Below, one piece after another: positions 54,904-64,000 of a DNA stretch of 64,000 nucleotides (positions are counted from its first letter, which is position 1; each line of letters begins with the position of its first letter). Both the position numbers and the translations under genes were made by a program. The stretch spans positions 310,001-374,000 of the forward strand of contig JADDTR010000023.1 in the NCBI GenBank assembly GCA_015345905.1, given 5' to 3'. A model generated the notes under the pieces. The model saw only the letters and a program-made list of their open reading frames with translations, did not search any database and was not told the origin of the DNA. Source of the DNA: Aotearoamyces nothofagi (taxonomy: Eukaryota > Ascomycota > Leotiomycetes > Leotiales > Tympanidaceae).

Positions 54904-56001
54904 ATGGACCCGGCAGATTGTGCCGTGAGGACGCTTCTTCTGGATATTGGTGAGACTTGCAAATTCTTTTCTCTTTCTCTGGAGATGCGTAACGACGTGG
55001 ATGCTTGCTTGTGCCTGGACAGCTGGCTGGTCGAGAGAGCTGCGGTGGTGTTCCTCGAGGACGGCGACTCTGGATAGGGAACTTCACGTGACTACAGGCT
55101 GACCGTGGTTGAATAGAGGGGACTGTTTGTCCGATCTCCTTCGTGAATGATGTTCTGGTAGGTGCTGTGTTTACCACTGTACATGTCACTCTGCCATTAT
55201 CAGGCACTCGCCACTCCCCTGTCTCTGCCATTATCTCGTAGATAAGAGTTGCGATTCTTTTACGCCATGTTGCGTTACGACATGGCTCGTTAACAGAGCA
55301 ACCTCATTCCCAAGATGGCCAGAAGAGGCGGCAAGCCATCTTCGATATTTCATAGTTGGCTGACCTCTTTAAAGTTTCCCTACGCCATCGACGCCCTGCC
55401 ACCGGTGCTGGCTACCAAATGGGACGATCAAGGCTTCCGTCCATACAGAGATGCATTCCCGGAAGAGTATCGCTCGTCGCCAGCTGCCTTTGAGGCACAT
55501 GTCCACGATCTGATGTCTAGAGATATCAAGATCGCATATCTGAAGAGCCTGCAGGGCTACCTGTGGTTAAACGGCTACGAGTCTGGCGCCATCCGATGCC
55601 CGTTGTTTCCAGACGTCGCACCTTCCATGGAGGCCTGGACCCAAGCCTCTATTCCTGTCATCATCTACTCGTCCGGTTCCGTAGCCGCCCAGAAGCTGCT
55701 ATTCCAGCATACGGACCACACCCCGGCGAACCTGAGGCCGCTGATATCAGACTACTTTGATACCATCAACGCGGGCCCCAAAACAGAGAGCGGCAGCTAT
55801 AGGAGGATTGCAGAGGCGCGCCCCGACACGCACCCTCGCCATTGGCTGTTCCTCAGCGACAATGTCAAGGAGGTCGATGCGGCGCTCGGGGCAGGGATGC
55901 AGGCAGCTGTGGTGGTTAGGCCGGGAAACGCAGGGCTGTCGAGGGAAGACATGGCAAGGCATCGTGTAGTGAGTAGCTTCTCGCAGGTAGGACTGGCCTA
56001 G
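54904..56001 (+). CDS. enolase-phosphatase E1 (methionine salvage)
   Basis: HAD-superfamily enzyme (Utr4/MtnC type) that enolises and dephosphorylates 2,3-diketo-5-methylthiopentyl-1-phosphate in the methionine salvage pathway. Exons 54904-54949, 55117-55157 and 55375-56001 give 237 aa, the family length. Introns are long for this window (167 and 217 nt). Splicing restores the nucleophile motif LLLDIEGTVCPISFVNDVL (Asp14, Glu16) joined directly to FPYAIDALP. HAD motif 2 is IIYSSGSVAAQKLLF and motif 4 is LFLSDNVKEVDAA. Further landmarks: KSLQGYLWLNGYESGAI, FPDVAPSMEAW and YFDT.NAGPKTESGSYRRIA. Cytosolic and nuclear in yeast. Intron 2 could be read through to a frame starting MARRGGKPSS at 55315, but that form would lose the catalytic aspartate. 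Confidence 0.95.
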
Positions 56002-56510
56002 TTCCAAGAATAGAATGCTGTTGATCATCGCCACCCTGCTCGGTTGACATGTTTCTTGCCGGTTGCCTAGACGTCCCTGCGGTCCCTGCGGCTTCGGACG
56101 AACCCCTCCGTGCTGCCACGGAACTGCGCCCCTCCCTCCGTTGCCACGGGCACGAGACAACCTGTGAAGACCAGAAGCCTCTCGCCCTGAAACAACCCTA
56201 GCACTTGCCGACCGCACCTGAAGACAGACTACAATGGAGGTGCATTCGCCCGACCACCCATGCTTTGCTTGCGCACTCCGCGGCACTCTTGCAAGGTCCT
56301 GCCCAGTAGACGTCTCGCACCGGAATGCGGGTGTTGTACCGCACCGTACGGGCGGAGGGCAGCGGCACAAGTCACGGGACCCCGCGCACCCAGGCCCCGG
56401 GGCTCCAGCGTCGCTGCCGTGTGTGTGGTGCCGCTCGCTCGCTCGCTCGCTCGCGCACCTTGCTGTCTCCGTTGGCGACGCGACGACCGACGGGGGCAGC
56501 CGTGTCCCCA

Positions 56511-56566
56511 GACGAGGGCCAAGACGAGGGCCAAGGCGAGGGCCAAGACGAGGGCCAAGGCGAGGC
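56511..56566. repeat. 12-nt GC-rich minisatellite
   Basis: Four to five copies of GACGAGGGCCAA, alternating with GGCGAGGGCCAA. Confidence 0.9.
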
Positions 56567-56974
56567 TGAGGCACCCGCGACATCTCTCTGTCAACGCGCA
56601 GAATGAAGGCTGAACGAGTCGAGTGGCCATGCAGCAGCAGCCGCAGCAGCGCAGCCAGCCAGCAGCCAACCCCCCCATTCCTGGGGGCCGATCGGTCGCC
56701 CAGGCGCCCTCCCCCCTCCCCCTTCCCTTCCCTTGCGCCTGGATACGCCGTGCGGCTCTGGAATGCACGGCGCGCGCGCGCGCGCCGGAATGCGCGCCTA
56801 GCCGCTTTCCCCCCTCGCTCCCGCCCCGGCGCCGCGCTTGCTGATAGGGCCCGTGGCCCGTGTGCCCGTGTGCCTGAGCTGGCCGCCCGGGATCCGACGG
56901 CGCTACTCCCACACGGGCACACGATACGTGGACTCCCCACCAAAGATCTTATATATCGCGGTGGGATATCGGGG

Positions 56975-57025
56975 ACTGTAGAGTGTAGAGTGTAGAGTGT
57001 AGACTGTAGAGTGTAGAGTGTAGAC
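56975..57025. repeat. (GTAGAGT)n heptanucleotide repeat
   Basis: Seven or so GTAGAGT units, two of them GTAGACT. Confidence 0.9.
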
Positions 57026-57207
57026 TGGGCCAGAGTGCACGCTGCGGCTCGCGTTCGACGACAGAGCCTGATGCCCTGCGCGGCACAGTTCGCGCCTGAG
57101 GCTGGTTCGGGTCCGTACAGTCCTCACGGTCCCCAAGGTCCTCAATATCCAGGCTCGAACTCGCCCGCCTGCTCGCCCGCCGCGACCACGGAAAGACATG
57201 GCTGCAC

Positions 57208-57243
57208 TTCTCCTCCTCCTCCTCCTCCTCCTCCTCCTCCTCT
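57208..57243. repeat. (TCC)n microsatellite
   Basis: About twelve uninterrupted TCC/CTC triplets. Confidence 0.95.
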
Positions 57244-58065
57244 CCCCCATCCCCCGCCAGCACTGCTTCTCTGCTGGAAGAGGAGCAGGCTGCGACGGCC
57301 AGCTTCTGCCCCCCCCGCCTCACCCTGAGAAATGGGGTTTGGACCCAAGGCCGCCGCAGCCTGCCTTTGCGCGCGCACCGAACTCAAATAGAGCTCGAGC
57401 TGGCCCGTTTCGCTTAGTGCCCCCAGAGCCCACAGGCGCTCACAGCGACCACGGAAATTGCAGAACGTGCCGGCCGACGCCAAAACATTGGCCGCTTCGC
57501 TCGTCAGTCACCCCGCGAGAGCTGCGTGCTGTGTGCTGTGCTTGGCCAGCAGTGGACTCGAGGGAACGTGCTTGCGCGGCTGCGCTGCTGTCTTTTCTAC
57601 AGGCGCGGAGGGCGGTTTGCCCTGCTGTATCCCATTGTCCTCTGCTCCATCCCACTGTGCCCCGGGGCCCGTCGCCGAGGCCGAATGGGGCATGGCTGTT
57701 GTTGTGGTAGCGTTCGTATCTCGAGAGCAACGCGCGATTCAGTGGAGCGATGCTTTTCCCCAAGTGGCTCAGGCAGATTCATCATGCTCCAGCGTTGACG
57801 CTGTGGAATGCCCCGAGCATTTCGTGCCCCGGCGATGTTTACGCCTTGGGAGTAGGTTTCTCCTCTCGGCCTTAGCCTCTGGCTGCTCCAGGCACTTTCT
57901 TATATAGGTGCTTCTGGGCCGCTCCGTGTCGTCGTCCCCCACTGCCCGTGTCGACCCTCGTTCTCTTGCGCCATGCAGATTGTATAGTCCCTACTCGACA
58001 ACGACAACCCAGGTCATATACCACACATTCGTTTCTTGAGCCCGCCGGCTCGTCCTATCTTCGTC

Positions 58066-60121
58066 ATGAAGCTCCTTTTCGTCCTGTCCATATTCGCATT
58101 TTCTAGCTTCTGCAATGCTGCAGTAGGTGCCCTCCCAAGCATGGCAGTAGGGGGCCTTTTCTGATATCTGTAGACCACAATCGCTTTCACCACCGCAGCC
58201 ACGTATGGCTTCATTGCATCTACCGCGGGCGCTACAAACACCGGCGCCACGAGGGTTACGGGCAACGTAGCTGCGATCTTACCTGGTGTTATCACGGGCT
58301 TCGAACCGTCCATCAATGGCGACCTAGGCGAGGCCACCGGCACACAGACCAATCCAACCGTAGACAACCAGGCCTTTGCGGAAGCTCAAGCTGCTTATAC
58401 CTCAGCTGTGGCCTTCCCGTCGACAGCTGACCTGACTGGGGAGGACCTCGGCGGCCAGACGCTCGTAGCCGGAACGTACACCTTTTCTTCCAGTGCACAA
58501 TTAACTGGCACCCTGACACTCAGCGGATCGTCATCAGACTTGTTTGTTTTCCAGATCGGTTCTACACTGACTACAGCTCCTGGTGCCGCGGTTGCCCTCA
58601 TAGGCACGGTTCAGGCTTGCAACGTCTTCTGGTTGATTGGGAGTTCAGCAACGATTGATACGACCACGGCGTTTATCGGGAATGTTCTTGCCCAAGAAGC
58701 AATCACTGTCAATACCCAGGCGAGCGTCGAAGGCGGACTGTTTGCCTTTAACGCGGCTGTAACCCTGGATGATAATATTATTGATGCTGCCATATGTGCC
58801 AGCTCGACCTCGTCATCGACTACTGCAGCTGCTACAACGGCAGCTGCAACAAGTGCAGCAAGCTGTATGTACTTTCCCTTGATAATCTATGAATACTGCT
58901 AACATTGTTCAAGCAACTACAACAACTGTAACGGCGGTAAGCTACGTCTGAAACCTGTTTATGTTTACAATTCTAACTGCTACAGACAACTACCCCAGCT
59001 TCGGGCGTAACTGTAAGTTAATTTTCGGCCTTGCATCGTTTTTAATTATGCTGCTCTCCACTATGGTGACCTATGGCTCCTCGGGCATACCTCCCCTAGG
59101 ATGAGTCTGTATTGCGGCCAACGTCACATTCTGGGCATGGCTATACTCCCTGTTCATATGAAATCCTCATAGGGCGCGCTAGTCCCCTTTTCTTCACATC
59201 TTCATTTGGGCAACCTTTTTCACTACCGCGCAATTGATAGCCCCACTGGATCATTTTACTAATGAGACCTTACAGAGCGCTACTACTGCTCCTGCAGGAA
59301 CAGGAACAACCGCAGGAACAGGAACAGGAACAGGAGCAGGAACGGGAGCAGCAGGAACAGGAACAGCAGGAACTGGAATAGCTCCAACAGGAACCACTGC
59401 CGGCGCCGTAGTCACTGGAGCAGTAGTCCCGGGTGGAGGAACCGGCGCTGGATCAGGAACCTCGCCCGCATCATCAGTTGGAGCTCTTGTCTCTGCCATC
59501 AACGCCTTGTCTCCAGCAGCCAGCACATCCCTAGCAAGCTCGATCGCAGGCAGCGGAAGCCAGAGCACCCTCGCCCAAGCCCTCGCCGCACTCTTCAACA
59601 ACAACAACAACGCTAACATGAACACGATGTTATTCGAACTTCAAACCAACGCCAACCAGAACGCAATCACCGCCGCCCTCCTCGCCATCATCGGCGTGAA
59701 TAATGAGAGCAACCTTGCTGCCCTCGTCGCTGCCCTCGGCGGCTCTGCCCTCGTCTACACGACCGTCATGTCCACCGTCATCGTCACCTCCTGTGCGACA
59801 TCTACTACCTCAACCTACAACGCCAAATGCTCCTGTCTCGAGGAAGGAGTCACTACCATAACGGAACTTGTAACCACCACGACGGAATGCTCGAATCTCG
59901 TAGCGGCGACCACGACTAGCTGCGAGAGCGGCAAGGTCATCACGTTCACGACGTATACGACAGAGCAGGCGAAGGCTACTGCGACAGCGTCGGCGGCCAC
60001 GGCGGCCTCGACCGCCACCGTTTCACAGGCGGTATTTACGGGTGCGGCGCGGAGCGGGGGCGGGACATGGTCCGGAGTGGCAGGCGTAGCTGCAGTGGGT
60101 GCAATGGTCTTATTACGCTGA
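58066..60121 (+). CDS. secreted DUF3494 ice-binding-like protein, predicted GPI-anchored
   Basis: Exons 58066-58122, 58174-58864, 58914-58936, 58986-59012 and 59276-60121 give 547 aa. Residues 1-18 (MKLLFVLSIFAFSSFCNA) are a signal peptide. The DUF3494 beta-solenoid domain (about 20-245) shows ILPGVITGFEPS, DLGGQTLVAGTYTFSSSAQLTG, FVFQIGSTLTTAPGA, ACNVFWLIGSSATIDTTT, FIGNVLA and the NTQASVEGGLFAFNAAVTLDDN close. This is the fold of fungal and bacterial ice-binding/antifreeze proteins. Two tiny Thr-rich exons lead to a Thr/Gly/Ala repeat stalk (GTGTGTGAGTG-like), then a second unit rich in Thr with six cysteines (CSCLEEG...CSN...CESG). The C-terminus TWSGVAGVAAVGAMVLLR is a GPI-anchor signal, so it should sit in the cell wall or membrane. 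DUF3494 is also found in non-cold fungi, so ice binding is not certain. Confidence 0.9.
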
Positions 60122-60217
60122 TTTAATCTCGTCTGCGCGTGCCTGTCTTTTTATTGCATCTGACGTTTGGATGCCGGATGCTCGATGCTCGATGTCGTTC
60201 TTAGACCACATCTGGAG

Positions 60218-60242
60218 CTCTCTCTCTCTCTCTCTCTCTCTC
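60218..60242. repeat. (CT)n microsatellite
   Basis: Twelve uninterrupted CT dinucleotides. Confidence 0.95.
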
Positions 60243-60390
60243 AGCTGTACACACATATAATCCCTTTTATGAATATGAAATCTTTCTCACACGGACGAGG
60301 CAACGACGCGTGCTGCCCGGTCTGGTTTGCTGGCCTGGGGAGCATTTGTTATGGGTATGGACGTGTGTATATGTATGTGTGTGTGTGTGT

Positions 60391-60462
60391 ATCACCTAGG
60401 AACGAAAAAATGTGTATCACCTAGGAACGAAAAAATGTATATCACCTAGGAACGAAAAAATG
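60391..60462. repeat. 25-nt tandem repeat
   Basis: Three near-identical units beginning ATCACCTAGGAACGAAAAAA at 60391, 60416 and 60441; the unit contains the AvrII-type palindrome CCTAGG. Confidence 0.95.
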
Positions 60463-61176
60463 AAACAATGTCCCTTTTTTTTTTCCAGCCCTCCACGAGC
60501 GTGCCTACCCGTGATTGACCAGTCCCCCCAGACGTGCGATTCAGCTGCTGCAATTGTACCATCGCCGGCTTCAAAGCGGAGATATATCGCATGGCTGGTT
60601 TGGTCGGTGGAGAGCTAAAATGATGGGACGACATATCTATAGCGGAGAGGGAGGGAGAGAGGGAGGGAGAGAGAGATAGGTCAATGTAAACTCTGCTATC
60701 AGCCTTGCATTTCATTTTGAAGAGGATGGGATGGAGAGAGGAGAAGAAGAAGAAGGAGAAGGAGGAGGAGAAGGAGAATAACAATTGTAGCAATTGTAGC
60801 AATTTGGCACAAAGTTGTATAGGGGCTGTGCTGTTTCGTATATCGATGTTGCTTTGCTTTTCTTACGGTCCAAAGTATAAGGCACAGTCTGTACAGCCAG
60901 CCAGGTTTTAGTAGGAAATACCTCCCTCCCCACCGAGTGTCATCTCCCGGCCCCTATTGCCTGAGGCATGCATGCATTCATTCATTCCTTCCCTCCCTCC
61001 CTCTACCCGACCTGTACTTGTACATCTCTCTCTCTTATCTACATTTTAAGCGAGGCATATTGCGCGCGCGCCCGGCGAGAGGGGATCATCATTTCTTGGT
61101 ATGCTTTGTTATGCTTTGTTATGCTTTGTTATTTATCCCGCACCACGATTCTCTGCCCGACTCTTTGAAACTCGCA

Positions 61177-61178
<2 letters not shown>

Positions 61179-61212
<34 letters not shown>

Positions 61213-61267
61213 CATATACGCTGCTCAAGTCGTGCCGCCGCCCCTCCTCCTCCTCCTCCTCCTCCTC
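61179..61267. repeat. (CT)n and (CCT)n tracts upstream of URM1
   Basis: A CT dinucleotide run (61179-61209) and a CCT run (61244-61267) just before the start codon at 61289; likely part of a pyrimidine-rich promoter/leader. Confidence 0.85.
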
Positions 61268-61288
61268 AGAGAAAAAAGAAAAAAGGCG

Positions 61289-62128
61289 ATGCCGGCCTCA
61301 ACCCTCCCCATCACGGTGGAGTTCACGTAACGTCCCCCTCCCTCTCTCTCCTCTACTCCCAATCAATCTCCCAATCTAACCCGCCAGCAGCGGCGGGCTC
61401 GAGCTCCTCTTCTCCAACCAGCGCACGCACGCCCTCGCCCTCGCCGCCGCCGACGCGCTCGGCCGGCCGGCCACGGTGGCCTCCCTGATCCGCCACCTGT
61501 GCGCGCACGTCCTGCGCGACGGGCGCGAGGAGTTGTTCGTGCTGGACGGGCATGTGTGAGTCTGGCTGTTTCTTCTTCTTCTTTCTTTCTTTCTTTTTCC
61601 TCCTTCCTTTCTTCTCCTTCTTCTTTCTTTCTTTCTTCTTCTTCTTCTTGGCGCCCCCCCCCCCCCCGCGCGGGGTTGGCGGTGGCTCTGGTCCGTTTTC
61701 TCTCTCGCTTTCTGCGGAGGTATTATATCAGACGCGCGAATCTCGTCCCCGTCCCCGTCTCGCGGCTCTCATTCTTTGCATCCTTTCTTCTTCTTCCTGC
61801 CCCAGCCCCGCATCACATCGCGCATCGCGCCCTCTGTCCTAGGGACATCCCCATGGGGTTTCCCAACGGGGGAGGGTTCCGCTCCTCAACTCCAGCGCAG
61901 CACATCCCCAACCGCGCCTCTTCCCCCCCGTCACGTCTTCCCCCGCACCCAACCCAGCCAGCCAGGCCTGTCCAGAGATATCTCTCCCGCTGACCCACGC
62001 GATGATGCAGCCGGCCGGGCATCCTCGTCCTGATCAACGACGCCGACTGGGAGCTCGAGGGCGAGGAGAGCTACGAGATCCAGCCGGGAGACAGCATCCT
62101 GTTCGTGTCCACCCTGCACGGCGGCTGA
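61289..62128 (+). CDS. urm1: URM1, ubiquitin-related modifier / sulfur carrier
   Basis: Ubiquitin-fold protein that carries sulfur as a C-terminal thiocarboxylate for thiolation of wobble uridine in tRNAs, and can be conjugated to proteins. Exons 61289-61326, 61388-61555 and 62011-62128 give 107 aa. Landmarks: [16 protein letters not shown] across the first splice, [35 protein letters not shown] across the second splice, and the functional C-terminus FVSTLHGG with its Gly-Gly end. Intron 2 is 455 nt, by far the longest in the window. It consists largely of T/C tracts (TTCTTCTTCTTTC) and a run of about 14 Cs. Codons are strongly G/C-ending, like its surroundings. Confidence 0.94.
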
Positions 62129-63088
62129 GCCCGCCCCGCCCGCCCGCCCGCTCATCCCTCTCCTCCTCCTCCTCCTCTGGCCCCCCTCGCCCGGGACAGA
62201 GCCGGTGCCGGGGATGGAGGTTCTGGAGAGAGAAACCCTCTCCGGACGGGCTGGGCTATCCCTGGCCCCCGCTCCGCCCTGGGAACGCCCGCGGACCCGA
62301 CGAAACCAGGCCCGGCGCGCCATGTCAGGGGGAGCAGGAAACCGCGGCGCCGTCCCGACGAGACTCGACTCCCGCGGACACGAAGAGCCTTGTGCAGTAT
62401 ACGTCGAAGCTGCGCTTTGCGCTCTCGCGGACCCCCGCGGCCTCAGCTGGGCATACGACATATACCCCTCCGTTCCTCTCTGGTGGCAGGCTCGTATTTC
62501 GAGACCAGGCACGGGCACGGCCGGGACGCGCGCGCCCGGCGCCGTCTCGTCTCGGCACCGCACCGCCGTGGCCGGATAGGATCCTAATCCACTCTTACGT
62601 AGAACCAGGCAGAAGAATATACTCAAATCCGACATACACACACATGTCCACCAGCCGTGCCGGTTATCAACAGTCACTGCTCGCGCGCTCTCTCCCTCTC
62701 CCTCTCTTGGCCTTGCATACATCACGAACACAAGATCAGTCACTCAAAATCAGCCGACGGATCAGATCAACCGGGTTTTAAGAATTAGTGCCCACGAGGC
62801 GTGCCTACTATGCCCACTATGCCCGCGTCCCTCCTTCGCCTATGCCCATCGAAGATGAAAATCCCGCGCTTGCCCAAGTATGCATGCATGTATGTGTATG
62901 TGTATGTGTATCTATGCCATTATCGCCATGTCGCTGATCTTCTATCCCAGTTCAATCCGATCCGATCCCATCCCATCCCATCCCATGCTCATCAGGTCGC
63001 ACCTGGCCTCGCTATCCTGCCACTCCCAACCCCAATCGCTCATCCCCCACACTTGGAAGAAAACAGCACCTCCTCTCGTCAATAAATA
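62129..63088. other. convergent intergenic region
   Basis: Nearly 1 kb between URM1 and the zinc-finger gene. A 259-codon frame reading through URM1 (62002-62781) is in a different frame and not accepted. Contains TGTATG (62885-62912) and ATCCC (62961-62985) short repeats. Confidence 0.5.
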
Positions 63089-64000
63089 TCAATAAATCCG
63101 CTCCGCGAATGTCAACTCTCCGCTCCTACCCTCGTTCTCATACCCTTCCTGCACATCCGATGGCGCACCATATAAGCTGCCCGCCGACGAGCTCGCACAC
63201 CCCTGCGAGCTCACCGTCCCATCAAGCTCGACATCAATCTCTCCATCATCGTCGTCGTCATCGAAGACCTCGTAGTCCTGCCGTGGTATCCGTCTTCTCT
63301 CTCCCGCTGTACCCACTGCAGCCATCGCTGCTGGCATTCCACGCATTGTGCCTCCGAGAGCAGTGTTAATCAGTTCTATCCCATTCATCCCGCTCATCAA
63401 CCCCGCAACCGGCGTGCTGTGCATTCCCGTCGTATCCATGCCGTTCGGGCTACTCGCGGGAAAAGATCCTGCTCCGGAGATGGAAAAGGACCCGCTCCCA
63501 ACCTTCCGATCCTTCCCTCGTCCCTTGATCCCCTTGTTCGAATTCTTGTACAGGTCGGCGAAATACTCCCACAGCTCCTTATCGGCCGCTGTGACTGTGT
63601 CGCCGTCGCCGACCGAGGCGAATCTGGCCGTTAGAGAACGGATCGCTGGAGCGTGGAATTTGTTTTGGTGTGACTGAGAGAGAGGTTAGTCTTGTTGTGA
63701 TATTTTCTTTCTTTCAAGGGAGCTTTTGGAACGTCTTAAGGTTGGAGAGGAGGGGATGTAGGAGATGGGAGATAGGGAATGGTTGGAGGGATGGATGAGA
63801 TAGCATGAGAAGCGTAGATGGCTAAAGGAACTCATCATGGAAATACCTTCAGATTTCCTAACTGCGTAAACATCTTCCCACACTCATCAAGCTTACACGT
63901 GAACGGTTTCGCCTGCTCATGCACGATCCTATGCGCCCTGACGTTTCCCCGTTGGGCAAATCTTTTCCCGCAAATCTCGCATTGGTATGGCCGTTCACCC
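63089..64000 (-). CDS. C2H2 zinc-finger transcription factor, Azf1-like (partial, runs off the right edge)
   Basis: The 3' part of a gene whose N-terminal part lies beyond the window. Exons >64000-63847 and 63673-63089 with a 173-nt intron (GTATTT...CTCTCAG). The visible protein begins [20 protein letters not shown]: one complete finger C-x2-C-x12-H-x3-H. A second finger follows, [19 protein letters not shown], whose histidines are restored by the splice (SHQNKFH). The two-finger block [11 protein letters not shown]...QLGNLKSHQNKFH is very similar to yeast Azf1, a regulator of carbon and energy metabolism and cell-wall genes. The C-terminal 180 residues contain an acidic patch ([13 protein letters not shown]) and Gly/Ser/Met-rich disorder. 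The start and any further fingers cannot be seen. Confidence 0.88.

Larger units (their letters stand above)
56002..58065. other. 2-kb GC-rich intergenic region with minisatellites
   Basis: No gene supported; the long minus-strand frame (55747-56943) is antisense to the phosphatase and repeat-coded. It contains GCTC near 56437-56456, GACGAGGGCCAA, GAGTGTA and CTC repeats. The last 150 nt hold the promoter of the DUF3494 gene. Confidence 0.55.
60122..61288. other. intergenic region rich in simple repeats
   Basis: 1.2 kb between two plus-strand genes with CT, 25-nt, GAGG and ATGCTTTGTT (61099-61130, three copies) repeats. It should hold the 3' UTR of the DUF3494 gene and the CT-rich promoter of URM1. 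No gene seen. Confidence 0.55.

Noticed and set aside
55315-56001. Single-exon E1 phosphatase starting at 55315
   Set aside because: Would lack the DIEGT nucleophile motif, which is supplied by two upstream exons.
55747-56943. 398-codon minus-strand open frame
   Set aside because: It is antisense to the E1 phosphatase exon and crosses a 12-nt minisatellite; Arg/Ala/Gly-rich composition, no family motif.
62002-62781. 259-codon plus-strand frame overlapping URM1
   Set aside because: Different frame from the conserved URM1 exon 3 and GC-driven; no family motif.

Overview
The window is nuclear DNA of a filamentous ascomycete fungus (Pezizomycotina). The genes carry short introns of about 45-80 nt with GTAAGT/GTATGT-type donors. 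Most of the gene families are typical of filamentous fungi: a Ran1/Ksp1-like kinase, a 2EXR protein, an Azf1-like C2H2 factor and DUF5672 paralogues. I lean towards Leotiomycetes, but the sequence does not prove this. About twenty protein-coding genes are supported. For the multi-exon ones I read the splice sites by eye, and the exon lengths given sum to whole codons. No tRNA, rRNA, CRISPR or intact transposon was seen.

0-19 kb is gene-poor and looks like a surface-glycan neighbourhood. In order it holds a UDP-glucose 4,6-dehydratase (first step to UDP-rhamnose, minus strand), a DMT/TPT-type nucleotide-sugar transporter-like protein (plus), three DUF5672 glycosyltransferase-like type II membrane proteins (minus, plus, plus), and a fourth glycosyltransferase-like type II protein whose motif order recalls rhamnan synthesis protein F. 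Long spacers between them are rich in short GTAC/CTGTAC-type palindromes. A large full-length ABCC transporter (minus) follows at 20-25 kb, then an unrecognised cysteine-rich protein at 26-27 kb.

28-45 kb is compact housekeeping DNA with a mitochondrial accent: SEC61 alpha, PGS1 (cardiolipin pathway), NDUFA12 (complex I, with a 7-nt microexon), a 6-phosphofructo-2-kinase whose bisphosphatase active-site RHG is RAG, TOM40, mitoribosomal uL5m, a ubiquitin-specific protease ending in a CaaX-like motif, a 2EXR protein, and tRNA isopentenyltransferase with two in-frame starts. Base composition changes inside the last gene: from about 44.8 kb on, the third codon positions become almost all G or C.

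45-64 kb is GC-rich, full of micro- and minisatellites and again gene-poor. It holds a Ran1/Ksp1-like kinase with a long pyrimidine-rich upstream region, enolase-phosphatase E1 (methionine salvage), a predicted secreted and GPI-anchored DUF3494 (ice-binding-like) protein, URM1 (sulfur carrier for tRNA thiolation), and the 3' part of an Azf1-like zinc-finger factor that runs off the right edge.

The most interesting system is the candidate rhamnose/deoxysugar glycan locus at 0.2-18.7 kb. Next come the DUF3494 protein, the phosphatase-dead PFKFB and the microexon.
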